A stretch of DNA of 64,000 nucleotides from positions 124,001 to 188,000 of the forward strand of contig JANUWF010002065.1 in the NCBI GenBank assembly GCA_026120185.1, in the 5' to 3' direction. The notes beneath the pieces were generated by a model. That model was not told where the DNA came from. It was given only the letters and a program-made list of their open reading frames with translations, and made no database searches. Origin of the DNA: Voacanga thouarsii. Lineage: Eukaryota; Streptophyta; Magnoliopsida; Gentianales; Apocynaceae. Position numbers and translations under genes: made by a program. How positions within the stretch are numbered: the stretch's first letter is position 1; every line of letters begins with the position of its first letter. Below are positions 1-9,695 of this stretch, in pieces.

Positions 1-1492
1 AAATCATACAAAAACTAAGCACATTTCCAATCAAGTTTAAATTAAATTGTTGGACCCAAATCACACATATGAGCAAGCGTACTCATCATTACTAAGCATA
101 GGGTTCAAATGAGTGTCGATCCTCAAGGAACAAGTAAACATTAATTACCCCTCTTTCATTGTTTAACCGACTCAACAAAGTGAAAATCAAATAAAAAGGA
201 AAAGTAAAAAGAAAATGAAATAAAAATATGTACTTGTCAAGGATGGAGAAGTATGCAACTCAAACCATTGATTAGAAAACCAAGATCTTCAAGAACTTAA
301 CCATTATCATAATCAATTATTCTCTCGGCACCATGAAGGATTAAGGTAAATTAGCATTACTTGGTCTGTCTCAACTATTACTACCTTCTAGATAAATTAG
401 CATCACTTGGTCTGTCTCAACTAATTCATCCAAAAGATTTATTAAACACAATCCTTAATTAAATTTCCGTGGTCTGGCAAATTTAAAACATGAAATTAAT
501 CAACGAATCCTTGGTCTGGCAAACATCAATTAACCTTTAATTACTCAATCCTCAGAAATTAACCTCTTTGGTCTAGCAAGTTAACAGCCAATGAATGTGA
601 AAATTAATCAATTACAACTATCATCAACCTCTTTGGTCTAACAAGTAAACAATAGAAACAACTAACTAATCTCGGAATATGCCCAAGTAATTAAATATCA
701 AGAAGAACAGTCAATTAATCAAAAGATCAAATAACTCCAAGAATCATGATTATCTAAAACAATGTCAAATTACAATAAAACAATTAAAACATCATTGTTA
801 AGAAAAAGGAAACAAAGTAGAAGAAAGAACTCATAGACAAGCCTCCTTCTTTTGAAAACCTTCTTGTACAACCCTCCTTGAACTTGAAGAATTCCTCCTT
901 AGACTGAGTGATTTTCTATGATGATCAATGAATTCTCCCCTTTTTCCTTATGTTTTTCATCTATTTATAGGCTTAAGAAGTGCCTAAACTCGTAGGTACA
1001 AAGTTCTTGGCTGAGTAGAAGTTGGAAGATGCTAAAACTCCCCAGATTTCCAAAAATGCGTCAAAAGATCGCAGCACCATCTCAGGAACAGACCACAGCC
1101 GGCGCTGCCTTGGTCCTTCGGAGCCGGCGCTGCCTATGTTCTGTTTCTCCACTCGTTTGTCGATTTTTCTCCGAATTTTGCGTATACGTTCCAGACTGCA
1201 GCCGGTGCCGGTTAGGCTTTATTCTACTCTGCTTCTCCAATTTTTCCATCGCTTTGAAGTCCGTGCATCCAGTGTATAGCCGGCGCCAGTTCTAGACTTC
1301 CAACCGACGCCGCCTCTACTCTGTTAAGCGACGGTTTTGCTTCGTTTTACCCAAAAACCTGAAATAATGACCAAAATACCTTTCCAATGGTAAAATCTCA
1401 AATATGAAAGAATATAACTAGTTATTGCACACAATGTATTACAAAAGAGCCTCAACTAACTACGCAAAATATAACCAAATTAGCCCCTATCA
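1..1492 (-). repeat. 3' LTR of family A element (left end cut by window)
   Basis: Matches 7615-9038 along its length and ends in CTATCA like the other copy. By comparison 24 bases are missing at the window edge, so the full LTR is about 1516 bp. It is longer than its partner mainly because of a local duplication around 361-420. A GC-rich block with GGCGCC-like motifs lies at about 1096-1315, which is U3 in element orientation. Confidence 0.92.
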
Positions 1493-1511
1493 TATTCCCC
1501 CACACTTAGCT
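1493..1511 (-). other. Polypurine tract of family A element
   Basis: Read on the minus strand this is a G-rich tract (GTGTGGGGGAATATGA) abutting the 3' LTR. That is where plus-strand DNA synthesis is primed in LTR retrotransposons. Confidence 0.8.
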
Positions 1512-1533
1512 CTTTGCCTGTCCTCAAGCAAAG
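1512..1533 (-). other. Conserved hairpin beside the polypurine tract
   Basis: A 22-base imperfect palindrome with stem CTTTGC/GCAAAG and an inner TG/CA pair. Equivalents lie at the same place in family C (30200-30219) and family D (55572-55591). The family C stem has changed on both sides and still pairs. Confidence 0.6.
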
Positions 1534-3169
1534 CATCAAGAACAAGAAGAAAAAACACAAGGTTTTACTCACATCACTCAATCAATTCCCAAAACATATC
1601 TTCAATACTTTCTTTACTTATGAACATAAAACATATGATACTAAATCTTTCACAGCCAATGCAAGACTTGTGTAGTGATAAATGACTTAGTAGAACCATC
1701 ACAATACTTCACAATATTCTCAAACCATTAGAAAGAAGTTAGTTCAAAAAGAATATGCATTCCATATGCTTACTTTTCATACACTCTCTCCACTAATCCG
1801 AGACATATCGTGATTCAACTTAGATCAAGTAGGACTTTTAAGCTTGTAATGTAAGGCTAAAGGTTTGTAATGCGGCTTAGCGAACGAAGGATATAGGAAC
1901 ATCAAAAGTCAAAGAAAAACTGAGAGTAAGCAAGAAAAGGGTAACCAAAATAAACCTATAATTCCCAACTCTTCTTGCTCTCTTATTCCAAGAACCAATC
2001 AAACCATAACCTTATATAACAACCCTTACGCATTTCAAGCAAATCCTGCATTGCTCTTTCTTTTCATCAATTCTTTTCCTCGCAAGATCAATCAATTTTC
2101 CAGCAATGGTAGCAAGTATCTTATATGAACTTACTTTTACAGTTCACTCACCATCCCTTTTGTGATTTTTTCTCTCTTTTTGTCTTCAATTCTCTTTCAA
2201 TTCTTTCTTCTTTTACTCCTCTTTTTCTTTTTCTGCTGCTGTTCTTTTCTTTTTTCATTTACTTTTCTTTCTAGCAGCATGTTGTTTTCTCTCTTCACTC
2301 GTTTCTTTTCTTCTTTCTCATCTTTTTTCAGCTCGCATTCTTTTCTTTCTCAATCTTTCAACTTCTTCCTTTCATTCCACTTCCTCACTTTTCCCAGCCC
2401 CAATTGTAATTGATCCATGACTAAAAGTAACAAGTCATGATCTCTCTCCCTGCATTGTTCTCAACATACATACACTTTCATCCTTGAAGAGCATAAAGAT
2501 TTGGAAACTATACAAACTCTCAGCACAAGTAATGGACAAAATATCGTGACGGGTTGTAAAGAAAGAAATCACCAATTTAAGCTCAATAGGCACTAGAGAT
2601 AATATAGCACTAGGTAGGCTTGAAAAGCTTAAACTATCCAAAAAAGACCTATTACTGTCATCCCTAAGTTAAATCATGAATGTCTTTCTTATTTCGCCTC
2701 GAGAGATATTCAAGTAAGTTCTAGAATGCTCCACGCATTTTAGAGAAAAAAAACAAGTTTAAGAATAATGCAAAGCATTTGATTAAGAACTACTTTGTCC
2801 AAGTGAGTTCAAAAAGTCATGCATAAGCCATAAATGATCTAGAACATATGCTCTATAATTCATCATAAAGACATGCACTAAAAATACGGCTTGAAATCTC
2901 CAGAAAATCAGAAAATTTCTCAAAAAATTTTTGAAAATTTTTGTTAATTTTGTTCCTAAGAAAGCTAAAGAGTATGTAGAAGACTTGTCAATTAAACCAC
3001 TCCCCCACACTTAAACTTGACATTGACCTCAATGGCCAAATAAATAGAACCAAAACAATCAATACCAAGGGACCAAAAAGATAAAGGAGAAGAGATAAGA
3101 AAAACAAACTTCCATTAATCGTGTTGTACAAGAGCTGAATGCTTAAAGAGGGAAGCATCATCAAAGTAC
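1534..3169. other. Non-coding 3' region of family A element
   Basis: About 1.6 kb between the pol stop and the hairpin/polypurine tract. It is AT-rich, has a pyrimidine-rich run at 2160-2400, and holds no ORF I can defend. Many Athila elements carry an extra ORF here; none is recognisable in this copy. Confidence 0.7.
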
Positions 3170-4428
3170 CTAGGCGGAGTCGTCAAAGAGCATGTCCACT
3201 TGTTCGGGATGTGGAAGATTACCACCTACATAACGTTTCACCCGATGGCTATTAACTTTGAAAGTTCCCCGAGTGGGGTGAGTAAGGTCTAGGGTGCCAA
3301 AAGGGCCGATCTTACTTACCGTGAATGGTCCCAACCATCGAGATTTCAACTTTTCGGGAAAAAGCCGTAAACGAGAATTGAATAACAGGACTTGATCGCC
3401 TATTGCAAAGTTATGTGGTCCAAGTAATATGCTTTTCGTGCCAGGATTTCACTTTTTCTTTGTACCGGAATGACGTATCATAGGCATCTTTTCGCAATTC
3501 CTTCAAGGCTGTGAGTTGAAGTAACCGGGACTTCCCAGCTGACTCAAGATCAAGATTGACCAGTTTTATTACCCAATAATCCTTGTGTTCAATTTCAACT
3601 GGTAGGTGACATGATTTACCATATACTAACCGAAACGGAGTCGTGCCAATTGGTATCTTAAAGGCTGTTCGATATGCCCAAAGGGTATCATCTAGTTTTA
3701 AGCTCCAATCCTTCCTAGTATGGTTGACAGTTTTTTTCCAAAATTCGTTTGAGTTCTCTATTAACCACCTCAACCTGTCCATTTGTTTGTGGGTGATACG
3801 GGGTGGCCAACCTATGGTGCACACCTAGGTGTGTGAGGACTTTTTTCATTTGTGCATTACAAAAATGAGTCCCTCTATCACTAATTAGGACCTTAGGCAC
3901 ACCAAATCGAGTGAAAAGTTTTTTTAGGACCACCACCCTTGCATCATTAGTGGGTAAGGCTTGGGCTTCTACCCATTTAGAGACATAATCCACTGCCACC
4001 AAGATATATTTATTCCCTAAAGAACTAGGAAAAGGTCCCATGAAGTCTATTCCCCAACAGTCAAATACTTCACACGCTTGAAAAATTTGTAATGGCATCT
4101 CATTAGATATAGAAATGTTACCTGTACGTTGACACCTATCACAACTTTGGACAAACCTGTGGGCATCTTTAAATAATGTGGGCCAATAGAATCCAGTGTC
4201 TAGCACCTTTCGTGCAGTGTTGTTGGCTTGGTAATGTCCTTCAGCAAGTCCTTCATGACAATGTCGAAGAATATCTTCCCCTTCCCTAGCATCCACACAC
4301 CTCCAAACGATTTGGTCCGCACAACAATAAAACAAATATAGGTCATCCCAAAAGTAATATCGTACATCGGAGAGGAATCTTTTCTTTTGATGCATCGTGA
4401 GGTCTTTTGGCATAATTTCTGCAGCCAA
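3170..4428 (-). pseudogene. Integrase of family A pol (frameshifted)
   Basis: The amino part (4428 down to about 3715) has an H-H-C-C zinc-binding region ending CDRCQRTG. The DDE core follows: GIDFMGPFP, then ISDRGTHF, then GQVEVVNRE, so all three acidic residues are present. A frameshift near 3715-3824 moves the rest of the core to another frame. A second one precedes the C-terminal module, which reads LKSRWLGPFTVSK (GPF/Y type) and stops at 3170. Family: gypsy integrases insert element cDNA into chromosomes. This copy is catalytically plausible but not translatable as one protein. Confidence 0.88.
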
Positions 4429-4847
4429 ATAGTTAGCAAAATTGGTGTGGTTGGGATCTCACCTTTTATGAGCAAAAGTTGCTCGTTCGGAAAAGCGTCA
4501 TCAATGTCTTCTTCTAGCAAGAATTTCAGGTATGGATTATCCAATCTCGACAGGTGATCTGCAGCCAAGTTTTCTGCCCCCTTTTTATCTCTAATCTCCA
4601 AATCAAATTCCTGCAATAATAGAACCCATTTTATCAATCTTGGTTTGGAATCATGTTTGGTTAGTAGGTACTTCAGGGCTGAATGGTCCGTATATACAAT
4701 GACTTTGGACAAAATAAGATAAGAGCGGAATTTATCAAAGGCAAACACTATAGCCAGCAATTCTTTCTCGGTTGTTATGTAATTTTCCTGTGCATCCGTT
4801 AGAGTCTTGCTGGTATAGTATATCGGTTGAAAGTGCTTGTTCCGTTT
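4429..4847 (-). pseudogene. RNase H and connection domain of family A pol
   Basis: It continues the reverse transcriptase frame after a TAA stop at about 4846-4848. Readable motifs include [44 protein letters not shown] and [11 protein letters not shown], typical of gypsy RNase H followed by the tether to integrase. The stop sits where relatives have a glutamine codon, so one C-to-T change would explain it. A frameshift near 4440 separates it from integrase. Confidence 0.85.
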
Positions 4848-6865
4848 TTATCCCAATACTGCACCAACTGCAAAGTTACTTGCATCACACATTAGTTCAA
4901 AGGGAATAGACCAATCCGAAGCAATTAGAATGGGTGAATTAATCAATTTCTCTTTAAGTATGGTAAAAGCGTTGAGACATTTATCATCAAAATTAAATTC
5001 AGCATCCTTTTCAAGTAAAGAAGTAACAGGTTTCGAAATTTTTGAAAAGTCGAAGATAAACCGCCTGTAGAAACCTGCGTGACCAAGAAAGCTCTGTATA
5101 GCTTTTACCGAAGTAGGAGGAGGTAGCTTCTCGATCGCTTCAATTTTTGCTCTATCAACCTCAATCCCCTTCCTTGAAATTTTGTGCCTTAACACAATAC
5201 CTTCTTTTATCATAAAGTGGCACTTTTCCCAATTAAGTATGAGGTTAGTCTCTTCACATCTTGCGAGCACCTTCTCAAGGTTAGATAAGCACAAATCAAA
5301 TGAGTCACCAAAAACTGAGAAATCATCCATAAATACCTCCATGATATCCCCCACAAGTCCTTCAAATATAGCTGTCATGCATCTTTGAAATGTTCTAGGG
5401 CCATTGCGAAGGCCAAATGGCATCCTATGATATGCAAAAGTACCATATGGATATGTGAAAGTAGTCTTTTCTTGGTCCTCCGGAGCTATGGGAATTTGCA
5501 AGTAGCCTGAGAATCCAGCTAAGAAACAATAATACTCGTGTCCGGCTAACCTTTCCAACATTTGGTTAAGGAAAGGAAGAGGGAAGTGATATTTTCTAGT
5601 AGCTTTGTTTAACATCCTATAATCTATGCAAAATCTCCACCCCGTGACCAATCTCATAGGGACTAATTCATTTTTATCGTTGGGGCTCACTGTCATTCCT
5701 CCCTTTTTTGGTACCACTTGAGTAGGACTTATCCAACTGCTATCTGAAATAGGGTAGATGATGCCAGAATCTAAGAGCTTAACCACCTTACCTTTTACCA
5801 CTTCACTCATATGTAGGTTCAACCTGCATTGGGGTTGCACTACGGGTTTTGCGTTTTCTTCCATCAAGATCTTGTGTGTGCAAAAAGATGGATTAATGCC
5901 TTTAATATCAGTGATCTTCCAAGCTATCACTCTTTTATATTTTTCCAACATGCCTATCAGCTTGGTCTTTTGTTCTGGCTTGAGATTTTTGGCAATGATG
6001 AGAAGTAACTTACGATCCTTAGCCAAGAACACATATTCCAAATGCTCGGGCAGGTCCTTTAAGTCCACTTTGGGAGGATCGTCTATAGATGATTTTATTC
6101 TCCCCAAACTGTGTTTTTCTATGTCCAAATTCTGCATCCCATCCTTGTTCTGAGATTCCTCCGGATATGCCATTGATGTTTCCATTAATTCCTCCTCAAT
6201 AGATTCCTGCATCAACTCAAAAATTGGTTTGTCAAGAATATCAACTCTTAGACACAAATCATCAGAAGTTATAGCTTGTTGCATGCTCTTATGGATTTGA
6301 ATTATGACTTCCTCATCCCCAACCCTTAGTGTTAATCTCCCCCCATGGACGTCAATTAATGCTTTTGCTGTAGCTAAGAAGGTCCTACCTAAGATTAAGG
6401 GGACTTTAGAATCTTCGTCCATGTCAAGAATAACAAAATTCATAGGAAATATGAATTTATCAACTTTTACCAACACATCTTCAATGATGCCCCTAGGGTA
6501 TTTGATAGAGCAATCCACGAGTTGAATACTCATCCTAATGGGTTGTGGTTCTCCTAGGCCTAGCCTTTTAAATATTTTATATGGTAGTAAATTAATGATA
6601 GCAACTAGGTTAGCTAGTGCATTACAGACATGAAGAGTGCCAATTAGACATGGGATAGAGAAACTCCCTGGATCTTTTGCTTTGTGGGGCAAACTTGAGT
6701 TGGCCTGCAAGATGGCTGAGCATTCTTCGTTGAGGACTACTGTAGACAATTCTTCTAGTTGCTTTTTGTTGACAACCATACTTTTGAGGAACTTGGCATA
6801 TTTGGGTATGTGGATTAAAGCTTCACTGAGGGGGATATTTATGTGCAGTTGTTTAAATACCTCTA
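4848..6865 (-). pseudogene. Protease and reverse transcriptase of family A pol
   Basis: Open for 643 residues from 6779 to 4848. Residues 50-165 are the retropepsin region, but the active-site loop reads NLVA where the family has D-L/T-G-A (residues 57-60). Residues 380-490 are reverse transcriptase: FCIDYRMLNKAT, then FLAGFSGY with alanine at 421 where the first catalytic aspartate belongs, and FMDDFSVF with both aspartates kept. Protease and polymerase are therefore both expected to be dead. Coding-like sequence in this frame extends above 6779 (KYAKFLKS), so the ORF's methionine is not the native start. Confidence 0.9.
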
Positions 6866-7393
6866 GGAATTGTTGAACTGGGCATCTTTTCGGGCCTTGT
6901 GTAGACGAGTAGGGTATGGTATGTTAGGCTGAAAAGTGGGTTTTTCGGGAGGTGGACAGGGGATAGCCGGCGCCGATTCCAGGCTTCCAACTGGCACCGG
7001 TTCCATTCTGTGTTGCAAGGTTTCGGTGTTGATAGACATCCGACGCCGGTTCTCTTCTTCCAGCCGGCACCGGCCCTCATCTGTTGTACTATCTGGCAAT
7101 TCTTTTCCACTTCGCAATGTGATAGCAGCTGTTTCCATACTGGCTAATAGTGTGAATTCATTAGATTTTATTACCATATCCGTAAAAAACCAGATTTGTT
7201 GTTCCATGTTGCGGATCATTGCTTCGAATTTTTCGAAGGTGGAATCGACTTCTTGGGAACGTCTCGTGACATGCCCTATGAATTTACCAACTATGATTTC
7301 AACCTCTGTTGATTCTAGCGCTGTGAGTGTTCCCTCCGAGGCATAATAGGAGTACTGCTCCTTGTTGGACCTCCTTAGATCCCAAATCGCCAT
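6863..7393 (-). pseudogene. Gag C-terminal remnant of family A
   Basis: A 176-residue ORF. AITLRSGKELP is a motif seen at the gag/protease border of Athila-type elements, and a helical stretch (SQEVDSTFEKFEAMIRNMEQQ) precedes it. The N-terminal capsid-like gag domain and zinc knuckle are absent: only about 200 bp separate this ORF from the primer binding site. A frameshift near 6870 divides it from the protease frame. Positions 6962-7080 hold GC-rich GGCGCC-type blocks that closely resemble the element's own LTR. Confidence 0.75.
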
Positions 7394-7588
7394 GTCTCCT
7401 AAATAAGGAGATGAGTTAGATAGGAAAATTACAAAAATACACAGTTAGTTTAAAAGACGTAGTTCAAGTTGGTTAGGTTAGTTAAGTTATAAGGTTATAC
7501 AAAAATACACGAAATACAAAAGATAGCACCATTTTGCAGCAAGAATAAACATACATATTTACATATTTACAGAGGCTTTCATGCTATT

Positions 7589-7608
7589 GTTCCCCAGCAA
7601 CGGTGCCA
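7589..7608 (-). other. Primer binding site, tRNA-Asp type
   Basis: On the minus strand it reads TGGCACCGTTGCTGGGGAAC, close to the complement of the plant tRNA-Asp 3' end used by Athila elements. It lies six bases inside the 5' LTR. Confidence 0.8.
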
Positions 7609-7614
7609 AAAACT

Positions 7615-9038
7615 TGATGCGTTTAGATTTGGGCGTAAAAATCATATAAAAACTAAACACATTTCCAATCAAGTTTAAATTAAAACGTTGGACCCAAATC
7701 ACACATATGAGCAAGCGTACTTGTCATTATTGAGCATAGAGTTCAAACGAGTGTCGATCCTCAAAGAACAAGTAAACATTAATTACCCCTCTTTCATTGT
7801 TTAACCGACTCAACAAAGTGAAAATCAAATAAAAAGGAAAACTAAAAAGAAAATGAAATAAAAATATGTACATGTCAAAGATGGAGAAGTATGCAACTCA
7901 AACCATTGATTAGATAACCATGATCTTCAAGAACTTAGCCATTATCATAATCAATCATTCTCTCGGCACCATAAAGGATTAAGGTAAATTAGCATCACTT
8001 GGTCTGTCTCAACTAATTCATCCAAAAGATGCATTAAACACAATCCTTAATTAAATTTCCGTGGTCTGGCAAACATTAATTAACCTTTAATTACTCAATC
8101 CTCAGCAATTAACCTCTTTGGTCTAGCAAGTTAACAGCTAATGAATGTGAAAATTAATCAATTGCAACCATCATCAACCTCTTTGGTCTAGCAAGTTAAC
8201 AATAGAAACAACCAACTAATCTCGGAATATGCCCAAGCAATTAAATACCAAGAAGAACAGTCAATTAATCAAAAGATCAAATAACTCCAAGAATCATGAT
8301 TATCTAAAACAATGTCAAATTACACTAGAACAATTAAAACATCATTATCAAGAAAAAAAAACAAAGTAGAAGAAAGAACTCATAGACAAGCCTCCTTCTT
8401 CTTCTTTTGAAAACCTTCTTGTACAACCCTCCTTGAACTTGAAGAATTCCTCCTTAGACTGAGTGATTTTCTATGATGATCAATGAATTCTCCCATTTTT
8501 CCTTGTGTTTTTCATCTATTTATAGGCTTAAGAAGTGCCTAAACTAGTAGGCACAAAGTTCTTGGCCGAGTAGAAGTTGGAAGATGCTAAAACTCTCCAA
8601 ATTTTCAAAAATGCGTCAAAAGATCGTAGCACCGCCTCAGGAACAGACCACAGCCGGCGCCGCCTGTGTTCTGTTTCTCCACTCGTTTGCCGATTTTTCT
8701 CCGAATTTTGCGCATACGTTCCAAACTGCAGCCGGCACCGCTTCCAGCCAGCGCCAGTTAGGCTCTGTTCTACTCTGCTTCTTCAATTTTTCCATCACTT
8801 TGAAGTCCGTGCATCCAGTGTACAGCCGGTGTCGGTTCCAGGCTTCCAGCCGGCGTCGCCTCTGCTCTGTTTCGCGACGATTTTGCTTCGTTTTATCCAA
8901 AAATCTGAAATAATGACCAAAATACCTTTCCAATGGTAAAATCTCAAATATGAAAGAATATGACTAGTTATTGCACAAAATGTATTACAAAAGAGCCTCA
9001 ACTAACTACGCAAAATATAACCAAATTAGCCCCTATCA
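7615..9038 (-). repeat. 5' LTR of family A element
   Basis: 1424 bp, from TGATGCG to CCCTATCA on the plus strand, matching the left LTR. In element orientation U3 is the right-hand 510 bp, followed by a TATA box and a long R-U5 of about 900 bp. The R-U5 carries repeated TTGGTCT words. The next five bases, CCAGC, would be the target duplication, but the partner is outside the window. Confidence 0.92.
8516..8525 (-). promoter_or_regulatory. TATA box of the family A LTR promoter
   Basis: On the minus strand it reads CTATAAATAG, a strong plant TATA match, about 510 bp from the U3 end and downstream of the GGCGCC cluster. The same box is at 961-970 in the other LTR, and a similar one (CCTATAAATAAAGG) is in family C at about 29268-29279. 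Confidence 0.65.
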
Positions 9039-9041
9039 CCA

Positions 9042-9695
9042 GCTGAGTTTATTGATCTGTCATATGAGGAGTGGTATAATAGGAAGGCTTCAAATAAGAT
9101 TATTGTGGAGTGTACCTTTGTACCTACCCTAGATCGTGTCCTCAAACTAGAAATGATGTTTAGGAGGCTAGAGTGGGGACCTATAGTACAGCTAAAGGGG
9201 GATTATTGCCAGTGCTTATTAAAGAATTCTATGCCAGCATGGTTGAAAAGGGCAATAAACACCTTCCACACATTGAGACAAGAGTAAAGGGAACCCCTAT
9301 TATATCACACGAAACTATTTAGCTACTCTCCTCCAGGTTTATGACGATGATTCTTGGCAAGGGGTAGATACTAATAATCAAAACATTCTTTCTAACCCTA
9401 ATTGGGATGCCAGTAGTACTAGAGCTGCTCTAGGGTTGCACAAGCACAATGCTTTCTAAGCTAACAACTTCTATTCTAACAATGATCTTGTTGCCAACTT
9501 TAGGGCTCTAGTATACATGTTTGGTTTCAATGTTGTACCCCGAGCCAGTGGTTTCAATGAGACACGCCTTATTGATACATACATCTTGCATAGGATGATG
9601 ACCACACAGCTTATCCCTCTTGCCCCATTGATTATACAATCTCTTAGGGATGTAGTTCATTATCGTCTCTCTATCAAAGCCTTTGTCTTCCCTCT
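9042..9695 (+). pseudogene. Relic of retrotransposon accessory ORF (putative plant transposon protein type)
   Basis: Three plus-strand pieces in shifting frames: AEFIDLSYEEWYNRKA; then MVEKGNKHLPHIETRVKGTP; then a longer piece with GFNVVPRASGFNETRLIDTY and LAPLIIQSLRDVV. The last aligns with LAPIIIQSMREVV in the ORF at 56938-57822. The layout resembles the 'putative plant transposon protein' domain common in Athila-like elements. It is cut at the left by the family A LTR and at the right by the chromovirus LTR at 9696, so both probably inserted into the parent element. Confidence 0.65.

Larger units (their letters stand above)
1..9038 (-). mobile_element. Athila-type Ty3/gypsy LTR retrotransposon, family A (degenerate)
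   Basis: Two direct LTR copies (1-1492 and 7615-9038) flank a 6.1-kb interior with gag stub, protease, reverse transcriptase, RNase H and integrase in gypsy order on the minus strand. The primer binding site resembles the 3' end of tRNA-Asp, as in Athila, and a purine-rich tract abuts the 3' LTR. The first 24 bases of the left LTR lie outside the window, so the left target duplication cannot be read. Stops, frameshifts and lost catalytic residues mean it cannot encode working proteins. Confidence 0.9.

Noticed and set aside
1022..1295. ORFs of 85-88 codons in the family A LTR
   Set aside because: They cross the GC-rich U3 block in two overlapping frames, are not conserved as protein between the two LTRs, and lie antisense to the element.
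2162..2413. 83-codon Phe/Ser-rich ORF
   Set aside because: Product of a pyrimidine-rich low-complexity run in the non-coding 3' region.
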